18,310 nt of DNA, from contig SKKV01000054.1 of NCBI GenBank assembly GCA_007123575.1, positions 1-18,310 on the forward strand, given 5' to 3'. The position numbers were made by a program, and so were the translations under genes. Shown in pieces: positions 1-7,060 of the stretch; within the stretch, counting starts at the first letter, position 1; each line of letters opens with the position of its first letter. The notes under the pieces were generated by a model. It made no database searches. It had not been told where the DNA came from and saw nothing but the letters and a program-made list of their open reading frames with translations. Origin of the DNA: Wenzhouxiangella sp. (GTDB lineage Bacteria; Pseudomonadota; Gammaproteobacteria; Xanthomonadales; Wenzhouxiangellaceae).

Positions 1-317
1 AGCCGGATTTCCGGGCGACCGTCATCGAAGCCGCCGAGAATTTCCAGCCAGCGACCGCGCAGGCCGGCCACGGACTGATCGGCTTCAAACCGCGCCAGGC
101 GGCGTGGCTTGTCTCCGCCCCGCCAGACATCGATGTTGCCAGCCTGGTCAGGCACCAGCCAGACGGCCGGGCGCGGTGGCACCATGCGCGAGCGGATCGA
201 CACCGGAATGAGCCCGGCCAACTCGCCGCGCCACCACGCCAGAAAACCCGGCAAGGGGCTGGTGCGGTAGCGAGCGGCCAGTCCGCTCAGATATTCATTG
301 GCACTGTTCAGAATCAT
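1..317 (-). CDS. gspL: Type II secretion inner-membrane protein GspL, N-terminal part (runs off the left edge)
   Basis: About 105 residues are visible, starting MILNSANEYLSGL; the 3' end lies beyond base 1. The start codon overlaps the gspK stop (ATGA, 314-317), so translation is probably coupled. GspL recruits the ATPase GspE to the inner membrane and contacts GspF and GspM. The identification rests on position, directly after gspK in an intact gspE-K series, and on the N-terminal pattern FLAWWRGELAGLIP. I recall that pattern from Xanthomonas- and Lysobacter-type GspL proteins, which are shorter than the E. coli/Vibrio type and carry a PilN-like C-terminal domain. The diagnostic membrane helix and periplasmic domain are outside the window, so the family call is contextual. 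A generic PilN-domain protein is the main alternative. Confidence 0.75.
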   Translation of the reverse strand, partial: MILNSANEYLSGLAARYRTSPLPGFLAWWRGELAGLIPVSIRSRMVPPRPAVWLVPDQAGNIDVWRGGDKPRRLARFEADQSVAGLRGRWLEILGGFDDGRPEIR

Positions 318-1210
318 CGATCCTCGACATCTTCTCGCCAGCGAAGCACCCGAAATGGGCGTCCGCGGGTATTGGTTCCGGCACTGACCGTGGCCTCAAT
401 CTGGCTCCAGGCGCCGTTGTCCAGCGTGGCGCGGGAGCGAATGCTAAACACCCCACCACCACCTTGCAAGCTCACTAACTGACCATTCGGCATCATCAGG
501 GCTGTTTGCTCCGACGGATGCAAGGTTTCGCGCTCGGCAACAAAGGCCCGGGCCGATTCCATATCCATGTCGGGCATCAGGGCCAGTACTTCGGCCGACG
601 CGAAGGCCGGGTTGATCTGGGCCGAACGACCGTGAACCGTCAGCAGATTTTCCACCGACTGAAACAGCTCCAGGGTCATGCCCATGACCTGCTGCAGCTC
701 ATCCACGGTCTGGAAATTCTGGTTGGCGGGGCCGTAAGGATACCCTGCCGCCAGGTAATCGTCGATCTCGGCGCCATACAGGCGCGGTATGTCATCGTCG
801 TCGCGCCAATCTTCAATGGTGTCGGCCAGCCGCCAGGCCGTCATCTCATCGACACCGCGAGAGAGAAACAATTCAACCAGGGTTTCGTTGTCCGCGCGAT
901 TGAGATCCAGGCGCCCGGACTCGTCGGTAATCCGGATCTCGACCACGGCATCGCCAAACTCCATGTAATAGGCGCGACCGTCCGGCACCCAGCGCGTGTC
1001 GATATCGGGGTTGCGCATTTCAAAGACGGCGCGATGCAGGCCGGCCTCGGCGGCATAGCGGGCCTCGGTAACATCAAACAAGAACCGCGACTGCATGGTT
1101 TCAGTGCGCGCCAGGACGGCGTAAATGCCGACCACGATGGTCAGCAGCACCAGCACCCAGAGCACGATAACCAGGGCGATGCCGCGCTGGGAATGCAGCC
1201 GGGGCGTCAT
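314..1210 (-). CDS. gspK: Type II secretion minor pseudopilin GspK
   Basis: This 298-residue protein is a tip component of the type II secretion pseudopilus. It has a short basic leader (MTPRLHSQRG) ending at a prepilin peptidase site, G10|I11, followed by the hydrophobic stretch IALVIVLWVLVLLTIVVGIY. Mature position 5 is Ile instead of the Glu found in other pseudopilins; absence of Glu5 is characteristic of GspK and fits its place at the very tip above GspI and GspJ. The central segment, with ESGRLDLN and DTIEDWRDDDDIPRLYGAE, matches the GspK helical domain that contains helix-hairpin-helix-like repeats and acidic metal-binding residues. The length is normal for the family. Its start overlaps the gspJ stop and its stop overlaps the gspL start, both as ATGA, so all three should be co-translated. 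Confidence 0.93.
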   Translation of the reverse strand: MTPRLHSQRGIALVIVLWVLVLLTIVVGIYAVLARTETMQSRFLFDVTEARYAAEAGLHRAVFEMRNPDIDTRWVPDGRAYYMEFGDAVVEIRITDESGRLDLNRADNETLVELFLSRGVDEMTAWRLADTIEDWRDDDDIPRLYGAEIDDYLAAGYPYGPANQNFQTVDELQQVMGMTLELFQSVENLLTVHGRSAQINPAFASAEVLALMPDMDMESARAFVAERETLHPSEQTALMMPNGQLVSLQGGGGVFSIRSRATLDNGAWSQIEATVSAGTNTRGRPFRVLRWREDVEDR

Positions 1211-1947
1211 CGGTTCTGCCCGCGCTGGCGCGGTCTGATCAACTCCGAGGCACGGCGCTGCTGAATCGGCACGCTGGCACCTACGGCCCGGGTGTCAAGC
1301 TTGACCGGCGCGATCAGGTCCGGCCAGGCCAGGCCGTGGTCACGATCCAGGTCCAGGGTCAGCCCAACGGCCAAAGGTAGCAGATCAGTGCGCTCCCAGT
1401 AGTCGGCCCAGAACGGTTCCATCTCATCTTCGTCTTCGCCCAGAAAAATGAATGAGCCGGAGCGCAAGCCCTCGATCAGCACAATGCCATCATGGGCCTC
1501 GATATCACCCGGCTCGTAACCGTTGAACATGGCGTAATAAAAGACCAGGTCGAGACCGTCCTGGCCCCGCTCCAGGCTGAGCTGCTGGACGTAAGACCCG
1601 CCAAAACTCAGATAGCCCGGCAGGGGAGCGACGAAACGAACCGAGTCGCGATCACCCAGGAAGCGTACCTGCGTGCCTGGCTCATCGCCTTCTTCAATGA
1701 TCAGCGCCTGGGCCAGGGTCAGCTGGCGCCGAATGAATTGATGGGTAACCCGAAGCTGGTTTGTTTCCTCGATCAGCGCCTCGCCGGTAGAGGTCGCCCG
1801 CACCGATGCGCGAAAACCGCCGTAGGCCATGGCCATAATCAAGGCCACCAGGGTGATGGCCAGCATGACCTCGACCAGGGTAAAGCCCCTGACCCGGCGA
1901 CCCGTAGTCAAAGCATACTGACGATTGGCGGAAGATGACCGGATCAT
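1207..1947 (-). CDS. gspJ: Type II secretion minor pseudopilin GspJ
   Basis: This 246-residue minor pseudopilin is expected to form the pseudopilus tip complex with GspI and GspK. The leader is long for the class (21 residues, ending RRVRG), and cleavage is predicted at G21|F22 within GFTLVEVMLAITLVALIMAMAY. Glu5 of the mature protein is present, and the stretch is N-methylated after cleavage in this family. The ETNQLRVTHQFIRRQLTLAQ helix and the beta-rich acidic C-terminal half fit GspJ. An internal start nearer the cleavage site is possible, but the annotated ATG overlaps the gspI stop (ATGA at 1944-1947), which favours it. The family call is firm from order (I-J-K) and size. Confidence 0.92.
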   Translation of the reverse strand: MIRSSSANRQYALTTGRRVRGFTLVEVMLAITLVALIMAMAYGGFRASVRATSTGEALIEETNQLRVTHQFIRRQLTLAQALIIEEGDEPGTQVRFLGDRDSVRFVAPLPGYLSFGGSYVQQLSLERGQDGLDLVFYYAMFNGYEPGDIEAHDGIVLIEGLRSGSFIFLGEDEDEMEPFWADYWERTDLLPLAVGLTLDLDRDHGLAWPDLIAPVKLDTRAVGASVPIQQRRASELIRPRQRGQNR

Positions 1948-2393
1948 TGCAACATCATCTGCTGGCGCTCTTCCCAGTTCACATCGACGCTTCGCAAGGT
2001 CGAAAACAGGGCTTCGCGCTGCGGCCGTTCACCCCAGGTCACGGTCAGGTCCAGGCGATACAGCGCGATCGGCATTTCCAGCGCGTCCAGGCCGCGCTCG
2101 TCAAACACCATCTCTTCGCTGACTTCCAGAGTCCAGGAAAAGCGATCATCGAACCGACCCGACGTGCGACCGGGTTCCAGCATGGTTTCTATACCGGCCG
2201 GATCGAGCTTGGACTGGGCCCAGAGAGCGGCCTGGGTGAAGTCGCCGGCGCGACGGGTATTGCTGAGCGAGGTCGACAGGATTTGCAGGATCATGCCGAA
2301 CATCAGGGCGAAGACGGCAAATGCCGCCATCACTTCAATCAGGGTGAAGCCACCCTGCCGGCTTTTGCCACTGGCTGATGTCAGGCGCGGCAT
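1944..2393 (-). CDS. gspI: Type II secretion minor pseudopilin GspI
   Basis: I choose the start at 2393 (MPRLTSASGKSRQGG), giving 149 residues. An upstream in-frame start at 2456 would add 21 residues with no pseudopilin-like character and would overlap gspH by 61 nt. From 2393 the gap to the gspH stop is only 2 nt, typical of coupled genes. The prepilin peptidase site is G15|F16 in GGFTLIEVMAAFAVFALMF, with mature Glu5 present. GspI nucleates the GspI-J-K tip complex. The AALWAQSKLD segment and the C-terminal LDLTVTWGERPQRE strand are typical of GspI, where a W/V-T-W strand precedes the end. The protein is slightly longer than the usual 120-130 residues. Confidence 0.92.
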   Translation of the reverse strand: MPRLTSASGKSRQGGFTLIEVMAAFAVFALMFGMILQILSTSLSNTRRAGDFTQAALWAQSKLDPAGIETMLEPGRTSGRFDDRFSWTLEVSEEMVFDERGLDALEMPIALYRLDLTVTWGERPQREALFSTLRSVDVNWEERQQMMLQ

Positions 2394-2395
2394 CG

Positions 2396-2845
2396 TCACT
2401 CTACGTCCCGTTCCAGGCCGATTTCGCCGGTCAGCCAGGCCACCGTGACATGCCACTCGCGCCCATCGCGGCTCAAGACCACGCTGCCACCGGTCGAGGC
2501 TCCGTCCGGGTAGAAGCGAATGCCGCCGGCCGCCTCGCCGGTCAGCTCCGAGCGGGCCGTATTCAAGGTGATGTCCAGGCCATCGGGCAGCTGCACCCGG
2601 TCACGACCAGGCGCCTGCCAGGTGCGGGTATCGGTATCGACGCGAAAAACCTGCTGCTGGCGCTGGATAATGGCTTGGCCGCGAGTATGGCGCAGCCCGG
2701 CGGTCAGTTCGCGCGCGGCGTTGCGAATCTCGGCGCCGGATACCGAGCGGCTGACCGACACACCGACCACGGCAAACAACAGACCGACCAACACCATGAC
2801 AACGATCAGCTCAACCAGGCTGAAACCGCGCTGCCGAAACATCAC
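2396..2845 (-). CDS. gspH: Type II secretion minor pseudopilin GspH
   Basis: This 149-residue protein has a very short leader (MMFRQRG) and a prepilin peptidase site at G7|F8 in RGFSLVELIVVMVLVGLLF, with Glu5. GspH is thought to link the tip complex to the GspG shaft. The pattern AARELTAGLRHTRGQAIIQRQQQVFRVDTDTRTW is the conserved GspH/FimT helix-to-strand region; the middle RxQAI motif is shared with type IV pilus FimT, so FimT would be the alternative if it stood alone. Its position between gspG and gspI settles it as GspH. It lies 16 nt downstream of gspG. The alternative start one codon in (the second Met) cannot be excluded. Confidence 0.92.
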   Translation of the reverse strand: MMFRQRGFSLVELIVVMVLVGLLFAVVGVSVSRSVSGAEIRNAARELTAGLRHTRGQAIIQRQQQVFRVDTDTRTWQAPGRDRVQLPDGLDITLNTARSELTGEAAGGIRFYPDGASTGGSVVLSRDGREWHVTVAWLTGEIGLERDVE

Positions 2846-2861
2846 TCAGTGATCTCTCGTG

Positions 2862-3272
2862 CTATTCCCAGTTGGTGATCGGGCGGTTATGACCGTCCCC
2901 ACCGGGCTGGCCGTCCGCGCCGTTCGAAAACAGGTCAAACGCCCTATGCTGGCCGGGGAAGCGGTACTGGTACGGATTGTCCCAGGGGTCGGTCAGGTTC
3001 GAGGAATTGACATATGGCCCGTTCCAGTTACGGGCATTGGACGGCCGCTCGACCAGCTCGCGCAGGTCACGCGGCAGGCGCCCGGAGTCCAGGTAGAACT
3101 CGTCGATGGCCATGGACAGGCGCTGGATTTCGGCGTTGGCCGCGCGAACCTTGGCGTCCTCACCACGCTGGAACACGTTGGGTACAACCAGGCCGGCAAT
3201 CAGGCCCAGGATGACCAATACCACCAGCAGTTCAATCAGGGAAAAGCCCTGGCTAGATTTCATCATTCTCAT
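2862..3272 (-). CDS. gspG: Type II secretion major pseudopilin GspG
   Basis: This is the 136-residue shaft subunit of the pseudopilus. The leader MRMMKSSQG is followed by F10, cleaved by the GspO/PilD prepilin peptidase, and the hydrophobic helix SLIELLVVLVILGLIAGLVV has mature Glu5 and the conserved Pro just after it (VVPNV). The protein is close to the family consensus throughout: AKVRAANAEIQRLSMAIDEFYLDSGRLP in the helix, WNGPYV, DPWDNPYQYRFPGQH, and the calcium-binding loop near the C-terminus (FSNGADGQPGGDGHNRPITNW). Length is normal. It sits 42 nt after gspF, the widest gap within the operon. In many type II systems GspG is made in excess, and such a gap could hold a processing or re-initiation site, though none is visible. 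A GGAG lies about 8 nt upstream of the first ATG. Confidence 0.97.
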   Translation of the reverse strand: MRMMKSSQGFSLIELLVVLVILGLIAGLVVPNVFQRGEDAKVRAANAEIQRLSMAIDEFYLDSGRLPRDLRELVERPSNARNWNGPYVNSSNLTDPWDNPYQYRFPGQHRAFDLFSNGADGQPGGDGHNRPITNWE

Positions 3273-3314
3273 TTCTCGCTCTCCGGCCCAGCTCAGCGGG
3301 CGTCAAGGTTTCGT

Positions 3315-4526
3315 TCAACTGATCAATTCATTGATGCTCAGGATCGCCATCAGCACCGACATCACGATGATGCCAATCACCAGTGCCAGGCCCAGCGTCA
3401 GCGCCGGCACCAGCAGCGCCATCAGCCGATCGATGGTGGTCTTTACCTCTCGATCATAGGTGTCGGCCACCTTCAGAAGCATCTCGTCCAGCTTGCCGGT
3501 TTCTTCACCGACATTGACCATCTGCAGGGCCAGGCGCGGAAAGTTGCCGTTCTGGGCCAGGGCCCGGGCCAGCGGTGCCCCGGTCTTGACCTGCTTGGCT
3601 GCCTCGGCGACATCATCGCCTAACACCGTATTGGTCATGACATTCTTGGCGATGGAAAGTGCCGACAAAAGCGGAACGCCGTTGACCAGCAAGGTGCCGG
3701 TGGTGCGGCTCAAGCGGGCGGTTTCGATCTTGGCAATGACGTCGCCCAGGCCCTTGGTGGCCAGAAAACGCGCGTCCCAGACCCGACGGCTGGCGGGCCT
3801 GGCCAGCTGCATTCGAAACCAGATCACGACCACGGCGGTCACGCCAATGATGGCCCACCAGAAATCCTTCAGGATATCGCCGACGCCGACCACGATCCGG
3901 GTCAGCAGCGGCAGCTCGCCACCGAAGTCTTCGAACATGGGGGTGAACTGGGGAATGACGTACACCATCAGCAGGATCAGCGAGGCAATCGCCAGCACCA
4001 CCAGCAGGGCCGGATAGATCATGGCCGAGACCACGCCATCCTTCAGCTCCTTGGCCCGCTCCAGGTAGTCGGCCATGCGCGACAGGGTCTGATCCAGCGA
4101 TCCGCCGATCTCGCCGGCGCGGACCATATTGATGTAGAAGCGCGAAAACACGCCGTGACGCGCTTCCAGGCCTTCCGACAGTGAACCACCTTCACGGACG
4201 TGGTTGCGGACTTTCTCAACCAGGTCGCGAACGCGGTCATTTTCCGCCAGCTCGGTAAGAATGCCCAGCGAGCGGTCCAGCGGCAGCCCGGCGCTGAGCA
4301 AAGTGGACAGCTGCTGGGTAAGATCGCCGATCTCGCGCTGGCTCAATCCCCTTTTGCCGCGAAATAGGGTCTCGATGCGAAAGCCGGACCCGACTTCACG
4401 GGCCGAAACCGGGATATTGCCGCTTTCCTGCAGGCGGGCGATGACCAGCTCGGAGCTGGGGGCTTCCATCTCGCCGCTGAGCGTTTCGCCACTGGGCGCG
4501 ACCGCCTTGTATTCAAATATCGGCAT
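3315..4526 (-). CDS. gspF: Type II secretion inner-membrane platform protein GspF
   Basis: This 403-residue polytopic protein forms the inner-membrane platform that GspE acts on to extend the pseudopilus. It begins with the family signature MPIFEYKAVAPSGETLSGEM. Two copies of the GspF/PilC domain are visible. The first spans roughly residues 68-190 (LTQQLSTLLSAGLPLDRSL, RAGEIGGSLD at 136-145) and ends in helix 171-192. The second runs from about 270 to the end, with NVGEETGKLDEML and a final hydrophobic helix near 375-398. A middle helix lies around 221-238. Length is normal. It follows gspE by a 13-nt gap. The same fold occurs in pilus PilC; placement within gspE-L identifies the secretion version. 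Confidence 0.96.
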   Translation of the reverse strand: MPIFEYKAVAPSGETLSGEMEAPSSELVIARLQESGNIPVSAREVGSGFRIETLFRGKRGLSQREIGDLTQQLSTLLSAGLPLDRSLGILTELAENDRVRDLVEKVRNHVREGGSLSEGLEARHGVFSRFYINMVRAGEIGGSLDQTLSRMADYLERAKELKDGVVSAMIYPALLVVLAIASLILLMVYVIPQFTPMFEDFGGELPLLTRIVVGVGDILKDFWWAIIGVTAVVVIWFRMQLARPASRRVWDARFLATKGLGDVIAKIETARLSRTTGTLLVNGVPLLSALSIAKNVMTNTVLGDDVAEAAKQVKTGAPLARALAQNGNFPRLALQMVNVGEETGKLDEMLLKVADTYDREVKTTIDRLMALLVPALTLGLALVIGIIVMSVLMAILSINELIS

Positions 4527-4539
4527 CGCTAATCCGGGC

Positions 4540-6294
4540 TTATGCTTCCTGGGTCACACGCAGCACTTCCTCGGCCGAGGTTTCTCCTTGCAGCGCCTTG
4601 ATCAGACCGTCTTCGTACATGGTGCGCATGCCCTGGGTGCGGGCGTACTGCTCGATTTCACCAGAGGTGGCATGCTTCATGATCATGCGCCGGATTTCCT
4701 CGGTCAGAATCAGAATTTCATGGATCCCGGTCCGACCGCGATAGCCGGTCGGACAAGTCTCCGAGCTGCCGGGGTGATACATGACGATGGGATCGGCGTC
4801 AGTCAGTTTGCTCAGGCCCAATTCCTGGACCACTTCCGGCAGCACTTCGTAGGCCTCGCGGCTGTCCGGGTCCAGCCGACGGACCAGGCGCTGGGCCATG
4901 ATGGCGTTGACCGTGGAGGTCAGCAGGTAGTCCTCCACGCCCATATCCAGCATTCGGGTGATACCGCCGGCGGCATCGTTGGTGTGGAGGGTGGAGAGCA
5001 CCAGGTGACCAGTCAGGGCGGACTGGATCGCGATCTTGGCGGTTTCCAGGTCACGCATTTCCCCGATCATGATCACGTCCGGGTCCTGGCGGACGATGGA
5101 GCGCAGGGCGCCGGCAAAATCCAGCCCGATGGCCGGCTTGGCCTGGATCTGGTTGATCCCTTCGATCTGGTACTCGATGGGATCTTCGACCGTGATGATC
5201 TTGCGCTCCGGCGTGTTGAGCTGGCTGAGCGCGGTATACAGCGTGGTAGTTTTACCCGAGCCGGTCGGCCCGGTGACCAGGATAATGCCGTGCGGCATTT
5301 CCAGCGCCTTGATAAAGGTTTTGCGCGAGTCCTCGGCAAAGCCCAGGCTGGCAAAGTCCAGCACCACCGCCTCACGATCGAGAATACGCATCACCACGCT
5401 TTCGCCGTGCGCCGTCGGCACGGTGGAAACGCGCAAATCCAGCTCCTTGCCGCCCACCCGGTGCATGATGCGACCATCCTGGGGCAAGCGACGTTCGGCA
5501 ATATTGAGCTTGGCCATGATCTTGACGCGTGAAATCACCGCCGCGGTCGAGCGCGAAGGCGGCGCTTCCACTTCCTGCAGCACGCCATCGATGCGGTAAC
5601 GCACCTTGAGGCGGTTTTCGAACGGTTCGATGTGGATATCCGAGGCTCTGGATTCGACCGCCCGCTGCAGGATCAGGTTGACTAAGCGAATGACCGGCGC
5701 CTCGGAGGCCAGGTCACGGAGATGCTCGACGTCTTCCTCGTCCTCTCCACCGCCTTCCGAGCCCAGCGACTCGGCAATCTGGCCCATGGCGCTCTTGCCG
5801 CCGCCGAAGTAGCGCTCGATGGTGTTGTCAATCTCCGAAGTTACGCCCACCCGGGGCAATACCCGGCGATTGCAGGCCATACTCAAGGCTTTGAGAGCGA
5901 AGCGATCGTGCGGATCAGCCATCACCACTTCGATTTCCTCGTCATCGATGCGGATCGGCACCAGGTGCTGCTGCTTCATGTAGCGCACCGAAATGTCTTC
6001 TACCTGCGGCGCATCCTCGGGATAGTCCTTGTCACTGACCAGGGCGATGTCGAGCAGCTCGGACTGGGCTCTTGCCAGGTCGCGCTCGGACACCAGGCCC
6101 AGCCTGACCAGCAGGGTGAGCAGGTTGCCGCCGTGCTGGTCGCGATAGGCGCGAGCGCGATTGAGATCTTCCTCGCGCAGCCGACCCTGCTCAACCATCA
6201 GCCGGCATAGCTCGGTTGCCTGATCTTCAAGATGGTCACCGATGCTGGGCAGCAGATCGGAGTCGTCGGTGGCGCTATTGACTTGGCTTTCCAT
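4540..6294 (-). CDS. gspE: Type II secretion ATPase GspE, lacking the usual tetracysteine zinc motif
   Basis: This 584-residue hexameric ATPase powers pseudopilus assembly from the cytoplasmic face. The N-terminal half (about residues 20-165) is the GspE N-domain that binds GspL. The catalytic half carries Walker A GPTGSGKT (342-349), the Asp box ITVEDPIEY (367-375), Walker B VIMIGEMRD (407-415) and the His box LVLSTLHTND (431-440). It begins RASDIHIEP (216-224), typical of the family. The zinc-binding CM region normally has two CxxC pairs. Here the first reads LDPDSREAY (474-482), where the family has LCxxCREAY, and the second is reduced to a single Cys514 in ETCPTGYRGRTG. Everything around it is intact, so this is not a frameshift. 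The start codon lies 11 nt after a perfect TATAAT. PilB is excluded by the operon. Confidence 0.96.
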   Translation of the reverse strand: MESQVNSATDDSDLLPSIGDHLEDQATELCRLMVEQGRLREEDLNRARAYRDQHGGNLLTLLVRLGLVSERDLARAQSELLDIALVSDKDYPEDAPQVEDISVRYMKQQHLVPIRIDDEEIEVVMADPHDRFALKALSMACNRRVLPRVGVTSEIDNTIERYFGGGKSAMGQIAESLGSEGGGEDEEDVEHLRDLASEAPVIRLVNLILQRAVESRASDIHIEPFENRLKVRYRIDGVLQEVEAPPSRSTAAVISRVKIMAKLNIAERRLPQDGRIMHRVGGKELDLRVSTVPTAHGESVVMRILDREAVVLDFASLGFAEDSRKTFIKALEMPHGIILVTGPTGSGKTTTLYTALSQLNTPERKIITVEDPIEYQIEGINQIQAKPAIGLDFAGALRSIVRQDPDVIMIGEMRDLETAKIAIQSALTGHLVLSTLHTNDAAGGITRMLDMGVEDYLLTSTVNAIMAQRLVRRLDPDSREAYEVLPEVVQELGLSKLTDADPIVMYHPGSSETCPTGYRGRTGIHEILILTEEIRRMIMKHATSGEIEQYARTQGMRTMYEDGLIKALQGETSAEEVLRVTQEA

Positions 6295-6298
6295 GAAT

Positions 6299-6311
6299 AA
6301 GTCCGATTATA
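6299..6311 (-). promoter_or_regulatory. Candidate promoter (-10 TATAAT) of the gsp operon
   Basis: A perfect TATAAT occupies 6306-6311 on the minus strand, 11 nt before the gspE ATG. Transcription would start near 6299, leaving a leader of only about 5 nt. No good -35 box is seen 16-18 nt upstream; that stretch is a C-rich run (6312-6320). The rest of the 93-nt gap between gspE and the preceding gene (6295-6387) shows no hairpin terminator. The hexamer is certain; its use as a promoter is inference. Confidence 0.45.
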
Positions 6312-6387
6312 GGGGCGGGGCGGAGCTAGCGCTGCCGGCTTGGGTGATTAAGATCCCGAGGTACTGACCGCGTGAGTAGGCGACGGT

Positions 6388-7047
6388 TCACCGCTTGCGG
6401 TGTCGCAGCACCTCGCGTTCGATAAATTCCCGGTTCATCAGTATCCAGGTAGCCACCGGGATGACAGCCGGAAACATCAGGTATCCCAACTGGTAGCACA
6501 ACGCAATCAGGTTGACAGAAATGCCCTGTTCACGCACCACCGCGCCAATCTCGGGGCCGGACAGGAAGGCCAGGTCACGCCAAGCCTCCCAGAAAGTACC
6601 CCAAACCGTGACCAGAGTGATCACTGAAAAGCCAATCAGCATCTGGATGATGCGCCGGCCCACGCTTAGCGGCGTGGCCATGATCAGGCCGAACAGCAAG
6701 GCCATGCCCCAAGCATAGATCATCGGGTTAATGATCAGGGCAAACGGCCTCATCTGTCCATCCTCCGGATTGCGAACCTGCAGCGGGCTCTGGACTTCAA
6801 AGATGAAGCCATCCTGGAAAACACCAACGAACAGCTCCGGGAACGGCGTGCTCAGCAAAGCGTCAACGATCAGACGCGCCGGCAGCATCAACAGCGAGGC
6901 GGCGAAAAACCACAGAAAGAATCCCATCGGCAGATAGAGCAAGGCCAGCAGAAACATTTCCTTGACCGCGCTGGTCTTCTCGCGGCGGGAAGTGGCCTCG
7001 TCCGACTCGGATGACGGGTCTTGCGGCGGCTTTTTCTCTTCGCTCAT
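6388..7047 (-). CDS. Four-helix membrane protein downstream of purL, resembling exosortase-H-associated membrane protein
   Basis: I place the start at 7047 (MSEEKKPPQD, 219 residues), which is 13 nt after the purL stop with AGGA about 8 nt upstream. A start at 7083 would overlap purL and add 12 residues. A charged, disordered cytoplasmic N-terminus (1-30) precedes helix 1 (31-55). A periplasmic loop of about 50 residues follows (FPELFVGVFQDGFIFEVQSPLQV), then helices near 105-125, 133-155 and 177-203, and a basic tail (REVLRHRKR) predicted to face inward. Features such as INPMIYAWGMALLFGLIMATP, TVWGTFWEAWRDLAF and YQLGYLMFPAVIPVATWILMNREFI remind me of the exosortase-H-associated membrane protein family, which normally accompanies the XrtH protein-sorting transpeptidase. 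No exosortase lies in this window, so the assignment is from memory and tentative. Confidence 0.5.
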   Translation of the reverse strand: MSEEKKPPQDPSSESDEATSRREKTSAVKEMFLLALLYLPMGFFLWFFAASLLMLPARLIVDALLSTPFPELFVGVFQDGFIFEVQSPLQVRNPEDGQMRPFALIINPMIYAWGMALLFGLIMATPLSVGRRIIQMLIGFSVITLVTVWGTFWEAWRDLAFLSGPEIGAVVREQGISVNLIALCYQLGYLMFPAVIPVATWILMNREFIEREVLRHRKR

Positions 7048-7060
7048 CGGATTGGTCCTG

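Noticed and set aside
2394..2456. Upstream start for gspI at 2456
   Set aside because: It would give an atypically long leader overlapping gspH; the 2393 start gives a normal prepilin leader and tight spacing.
4204..5532. A 442-residue open frame on the plus strand opposite gspF and gspE
   Set aside because: It is antisense to two well-conserved genes, has low-complexity His/Gln-rich composition with no recognisable domain, and arises from the codon bias of the real genes.
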